A stretch of 64,000 nucleotides of DNA from Paucilactobacillus hokkaidonensis JCM 18461. Lineage in GTDB: Bacteria; Bacillota; Bacilli; Lactobacillales; Lactobacillaceae. The stretch lies in NCBI RefSeq assembly GCF_000829395.1, contig NZ_AP014680.1:1364001-1428000 (forward strand). The letters run 5' to 3'. Under the pieces are notes generated by a model. That model had not been told where the DNA came from, did not search any database, and worked only from the letters and a program-made list of their open reading frames with translations. How positions within the stretch are numbered: the stretch's first letter is position 1; each line of letters begins with the position of its first letter. This document shows, piece by piece, positions 61,664-64,000 of this stretch. A program made the position numbers and the translations under genes.

Positions 61664-61855
61664 CTACCTCTCAGATTTTTCCGTTCTATAATTGACTAAT
61701 TCACGAGCACATTCCCTTAACTGTTCTGCTATTAAATTTGTGTCTCCTAGTAATTGATCTTTTGCAATACTAAACTTGTTAGTCTTAGTCTTAGCATTAT
61801 CAAAAATAATTAAAACAGGATCATTATTTAATTCATTAATTACTTGTATCTTCAT
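61664..61855 (-). CDS. Phage protein of unknown function
   Basis: 63 residues. Opens MKIQVINELNNDPVLIIFDN; one strand-helix unit ending AEQLRECARELVNYR. GGAGG nine bases upstream comes from the DUF1642 gene end, overlapping by 4 bases. No domain recognised. Confidence 0.6.
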   Translation of the reverse strand: MKIQVINELNNDPVLIIFDNAKTKTNKFSIAKDQLLGDTNLIAEQLRECARELVNYRTEKSER

Positions 61856-62217
61856 TTTTCTGCCTCCAATTTCACGATTTCCCCTGTTTCCTCAACGCGC
61901 CAGACACCTAGCACCCATGCACTAGCGAAAGTGTTCTGATAGGCAATTATCCATGCCAAGGTATCGCTAACCTTATATCCATTTTTGGCCGTGTCTAAGA
62001 TGCCCAGCAAATTAGTTTGCCCATATGCTGATTGCAATATCTCTCCCACAGCTTTCGGGATCACTGGCAGATCATCTGGCAAGGCTTTTTCGTATTCAGC
62101 CATGAATAAATCTGCATCTTGGTGTCCAAGTCCAACATTATTGTCACTGCTCGCCTGTGCATCAGCCAGTGCGTCAACAGCATTTACCAACACGTCCCGC
62201 TTCGTCTCATTGTTCAT
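61852..62217 (-). CDS. DUF1642 family phage protein
   Basis: 121 residues. VPKAVGEILQSAYGQTNLLG-type centre (here PVIPKAVGEILQSAYG), TLAWIIAYQNTFASAWVLG, and ETGEIVKLEAEK end match the DUF1642 family of lactic acid bacteria phages. Function unknown. Confidence 0.82.
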   Translation of the reverse strand: MNNETKRDVLVNAVDALADAQASSDNNVGLGHQDADLFMAEYEKALPDDLPVIPKAVGEILQSAYGQTNLLGILDTAKNGYKVSDTLAWIIAYQNTFASAWVLGVWRVEETGEIVKLEAEK

Positions 62218-62220
62218 AGT

Positions 62221-62361
62221 TTATCCTCCAATTCGTAGCTTAACCACTTCCACTGTGCCTTTATATTTATCGGCATAGTCTGTGGCTTTTTGTTTGTCTA
62301 AAAAATTTAATTTGTGACCGTTAGTTTCAATTACTAGATAACTGTTAACTTCATGATCCAT
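62221..62361 (-). CDS. Small phage protein
   Basis: 46 codons, MDHEVNSYLVIETNGHKL... VEVVKLRIGG. One beta-alpha-beta unit. The end carries the ribosome site of the next gene (GGAGGATAA). An ATG two codons on is an alternative start. No family recognised. Confidence 0.6.
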   Translation of the reverse strand: MDHEVNSYLVIETNGHKLNFLDKQKATDYADKYKGTVEVVKLRIGG

Positions 62362-62364
62362 GCT

Positions 62365-62763
62365 TCATTCCCCTTGTCGTTGCTCTGTGTCCAATCTGTC
62401 TAGCAATACGACTAAATCATTGCTTAACTGTTCAGACTCACTAGCGCGGCTTATATCGCCCTCATATTTGATGAGTAAAGCAGACAGATACGTTTCACCA
62501 TCTTCAATAAATTGCCACCCTTGTTCATGCTCTTGCTCAGCTATCCAGAATGCCTGCCATACGTCTTCAATCCGTTTTGTGTCATATTGCCTGATGAATT
62601 TTTGAAGTGAATCACTAGGATGTTTGTTAAACGTTGCTTGCAGCTTCTTCTGAACGTAGGAATAATATTTTGCTCTTCCTAGCATTGCCTTGACCGCTAA
62701 GCTCTCTTTGTAGTTAGCCGATTTCATTAATGTTTTATATTCGTTGTAGTCCATATATGCCAT
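62365..62763 (-). CDS. Phage protein of unknown function
   Basis: 132 residues, helical. MAYMDYNEYKTLMKSANYKESLAVKAMLGRAKYYSYVQKKL opens it. It ends 3 bases from the 46-codon gene start. It lies directly after the DnaB-like helicase, 3 bases away, so may act in replication. No domain recognised. Confidence 0.65.
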   Translation of the reverse strand: MAYMDYNEYKTLMKSANYKESLAVKAMLGRAKYYSYVQKKLQATFNKHPSDSLQKFIRQYDTKRIEDVWQAFWIAEQEHEQGWQFIEDGETYLSALLIKYEGDISRASESEQLSNDLVVLLDRLDTEQRQGE

Positions 62764-62765
62764 GT

Positions 62766-64000
62766 CTACACCTGCAATTCTTTAAATAGCATGTGTTGAC
62801 CATTAAACATAAAGTTAATAGCGCCTAGTGAACCTTCACGGTTTTTCTGCACTATCAGTTGTTCAATATCACGATCATCATATGGTCGATGTAAGAACGC
62901 AACCACATTACTGTCTTGTTCAACTGAACCAGACTCACGAATGTCACTAAGCTGTGGGGTTTTGTCTTGCCGATTCTCAATACCACGATTCAATTGTGTT
63001 AAAGCAATAATCGGTACATCAAACTCATTGGATGTAATCTTTAAATCACGTGTAATCTTTCCAATTTGTAAATAACGATCCTTAATGTCGGGTACTGATA
63101 TCAAACCAATGTAATCAATCATGGCAACATATTTGTGTGGCTTAGCCTTAGCAGCATTTCTTCGAATAGTATTTATAATTCCATCTATTCCCGGTATCTG
63201 GTCATAGATAAACAAATGCTTGTCTCTGAACCAATCAATGCCACTATTAACGAGCAAGGTTTGTACTGGATTCAATTCCTTTACTGGATTTCGCAGCGCT
63301 TGGCTACTGATACCAGTGTTACGTGACACAAATCGATTGAACATTTCACGTTTGTTCATTTCCAACGTGAAAAAATCTATTTGTACATCCGGGTCTAATT
63401 CAATCATTTTATAAGCTAAGTTGACCGCAAAGGCTGTCTTACCAACTGATGGCCTAGCGCCAATGGTTAACAACATAGACCCATACAAACCACCACCGAG
63501 TAACTTATCTAGTTTGCTGTAGCTTTGAATGCCACTAGGCTGTTCATGAACCAATCTATCTTTAAGGTCTTGAAACTGTTCCGTTAACTGTCCCGTATCA
63601 GCCTCATTACCCAACGATTTTATTTTTGATAAAGCTTCAAATAACTGTTCCTGCGTATCATCAAATGGATCCTTCTGGTAGTTAACAATTGCTTGGTCAA
63701 TATCACGTTGCATTGCTAATTTACGAAGCATCTGCACATCACTATGCAAGTTAGCATCAGTAATATATTGAGCCTGCAAATTACCCAACTGCCTAAACGT
63801 CAGATTCAAATTAGGATTAACCATTTTGGCCTTACCATAAATTGTCATTAAATCAGATTCAGTGCCATCAAGTTTCTGCAATGCTTCAAAAACAGAACGC
63901 AAGTCACTATCAACAAACCAGTCAGCATTGGCGGAAATGGTATTAATTAAGTTCTGGTGGTTCAGGAGTGTAATGATGATTGACTTTTCAATTTCGTTAT
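62766..64000 (-). CDS. dnaB: Replicative DNA helicase, DnaB-like (5' end outside window)
   Basis: At least 411 codons visible; the frame stays open to the window edge and reads NEIEKSIIITLLNHQNLINTI, a DnaB N-terminal region, so the true start lies beyond 64000. Walker A is GARPSVGKTAFAVN, Walker B is in HKYVAMIDYIGLI, and FDVPIIALTQLNRGIENR is motif H4-like. It would unwind prophage DNA as a hexamer. A separate loader or primase may lie beyond the window. Confidence 0.93.
   Translation of the reverse strand, partial: NEIEKSIIITLLNHQNLINTISANADWFVDSDLRSVFEALQKLDGTESDLMTIYGKAKMVNPNLNLTFRQLGNLQAQYITDANLHSDVQMLRKLAMQRDIDQAIVNYQKDPFDDTQEQLFEALSKIKSLGNEADTGQLTEQFQDLKDRLVHEQPSGIQSYSKLDKLLGGGLYGSMLLTIGARPSVGKTAFAVNLAYKMIELDPDVQIDFFTLEMNKREMFNRFVSRNTGISSQALRNPVKELNPVQTLLVNSGIDWFRDKHLFIYDQIPGIDGIINTIRRNAAKAKPHKYVAMIDYIGLISVPDIKDRYLQIGKITRDLKITSNEFDVPIIALTQLNRGIENRQDKTPQLSDIRESGSVEQDSNVVAFLHRPYDDRDIEQLIVQKNREGSLGAINFMFNGQHMLFKELQV

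Noticed and set aside
1-64000. CRISPR array or insertion sequence
   Set aside because: I saw no regularly spaced direct repeats with unique spacers, and no transposase-like protein or flanking inverted repeats.

Overview
The window is a low-GC Gram-positive chromosome fragment from a member of the Lactobacillaceae. The evidence is the canonical Firmicutes division-and-cell-wall (dcw) cluster ending in a T-box-controlled ileS, small lactobacillus-type membrane proteins, RelQ and SpxH homologues, and a prophage of the lactobacillus siphovirus type. A dapF gene points to a strain that makes diaminopimelate. I cannot name the species from sequence alone. Almost everything is on the minus strand.

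Region 1 (1-6110, minus): a partial cysteine desulfurase, mtnN, a small membrane protein, a Nudix ADP-ribose pyrophosphatase, a cold-shock protein and dapF, then ileS behind an isoleucine T-box (specifier AUC). Region 2 (6142-19600, minus, read from high to low coordinates): mraZ-rsmH-ftsL-pbp-mraY-murD-murG-divIB-ftsA-ftsZ-sepF-yggT-ylmH-divIVA, preceded by three MraZ-type operator repeats at exact 10-bp spacing. Region 3 (19680-33790): housekeeping genes, including a DUF3397 protein, a CorA-type transporter, ftsK, trmL, an RlmA-type methyltransferase, an AI-2E family permease, a lactonase, the relQ-nadK-rluD-mgtE operon, spxH and coiA. Region 4 (33799-36240): metA-metY under a methionine T-box (specifier AUG).

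Region 5 (about 36300 to the window end, minus): a cos-type siphoprophage whose integrase end lies beyond the window. Reading with transcription (high to low): DnaB-like helicase, small early genes, RusA, a late regulator, HNH nuclease, TerS, TerL, portal, fused protease/capsid, connectors, major tail protein, tail chaperones, tape measure, Dit, Tal, a tail protein with a metallophosphoesterase, baseplate proteins, holins and a GH25 lysin. A GNAT acetyltransferase with a small partner gene (a likely moron) sits at the host border.

The most striking feature is dense recoding in the phage late operon. The major capsid gene has an internal strong ribosome binding site, which would produce mature-size capsid protein from inside a protease-scaffold-capsid fusion. 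It also has a canonical C CCA AAA slippery heptamer just before its stop, leading into a HeH/LEM-like C-terminal domain that has no start of its own. The tail chaperone has a G-run -1 frameshift site into a gpT-like frame. The major tail protein stops just before a long Ser/Ala/Thr-rich extension in the +1 frame. Other points are a plus-strand small RNA candidate inside the prophage, two chromosomal structured intergenic elements, and 44-residue repeats in the tape measure protein.
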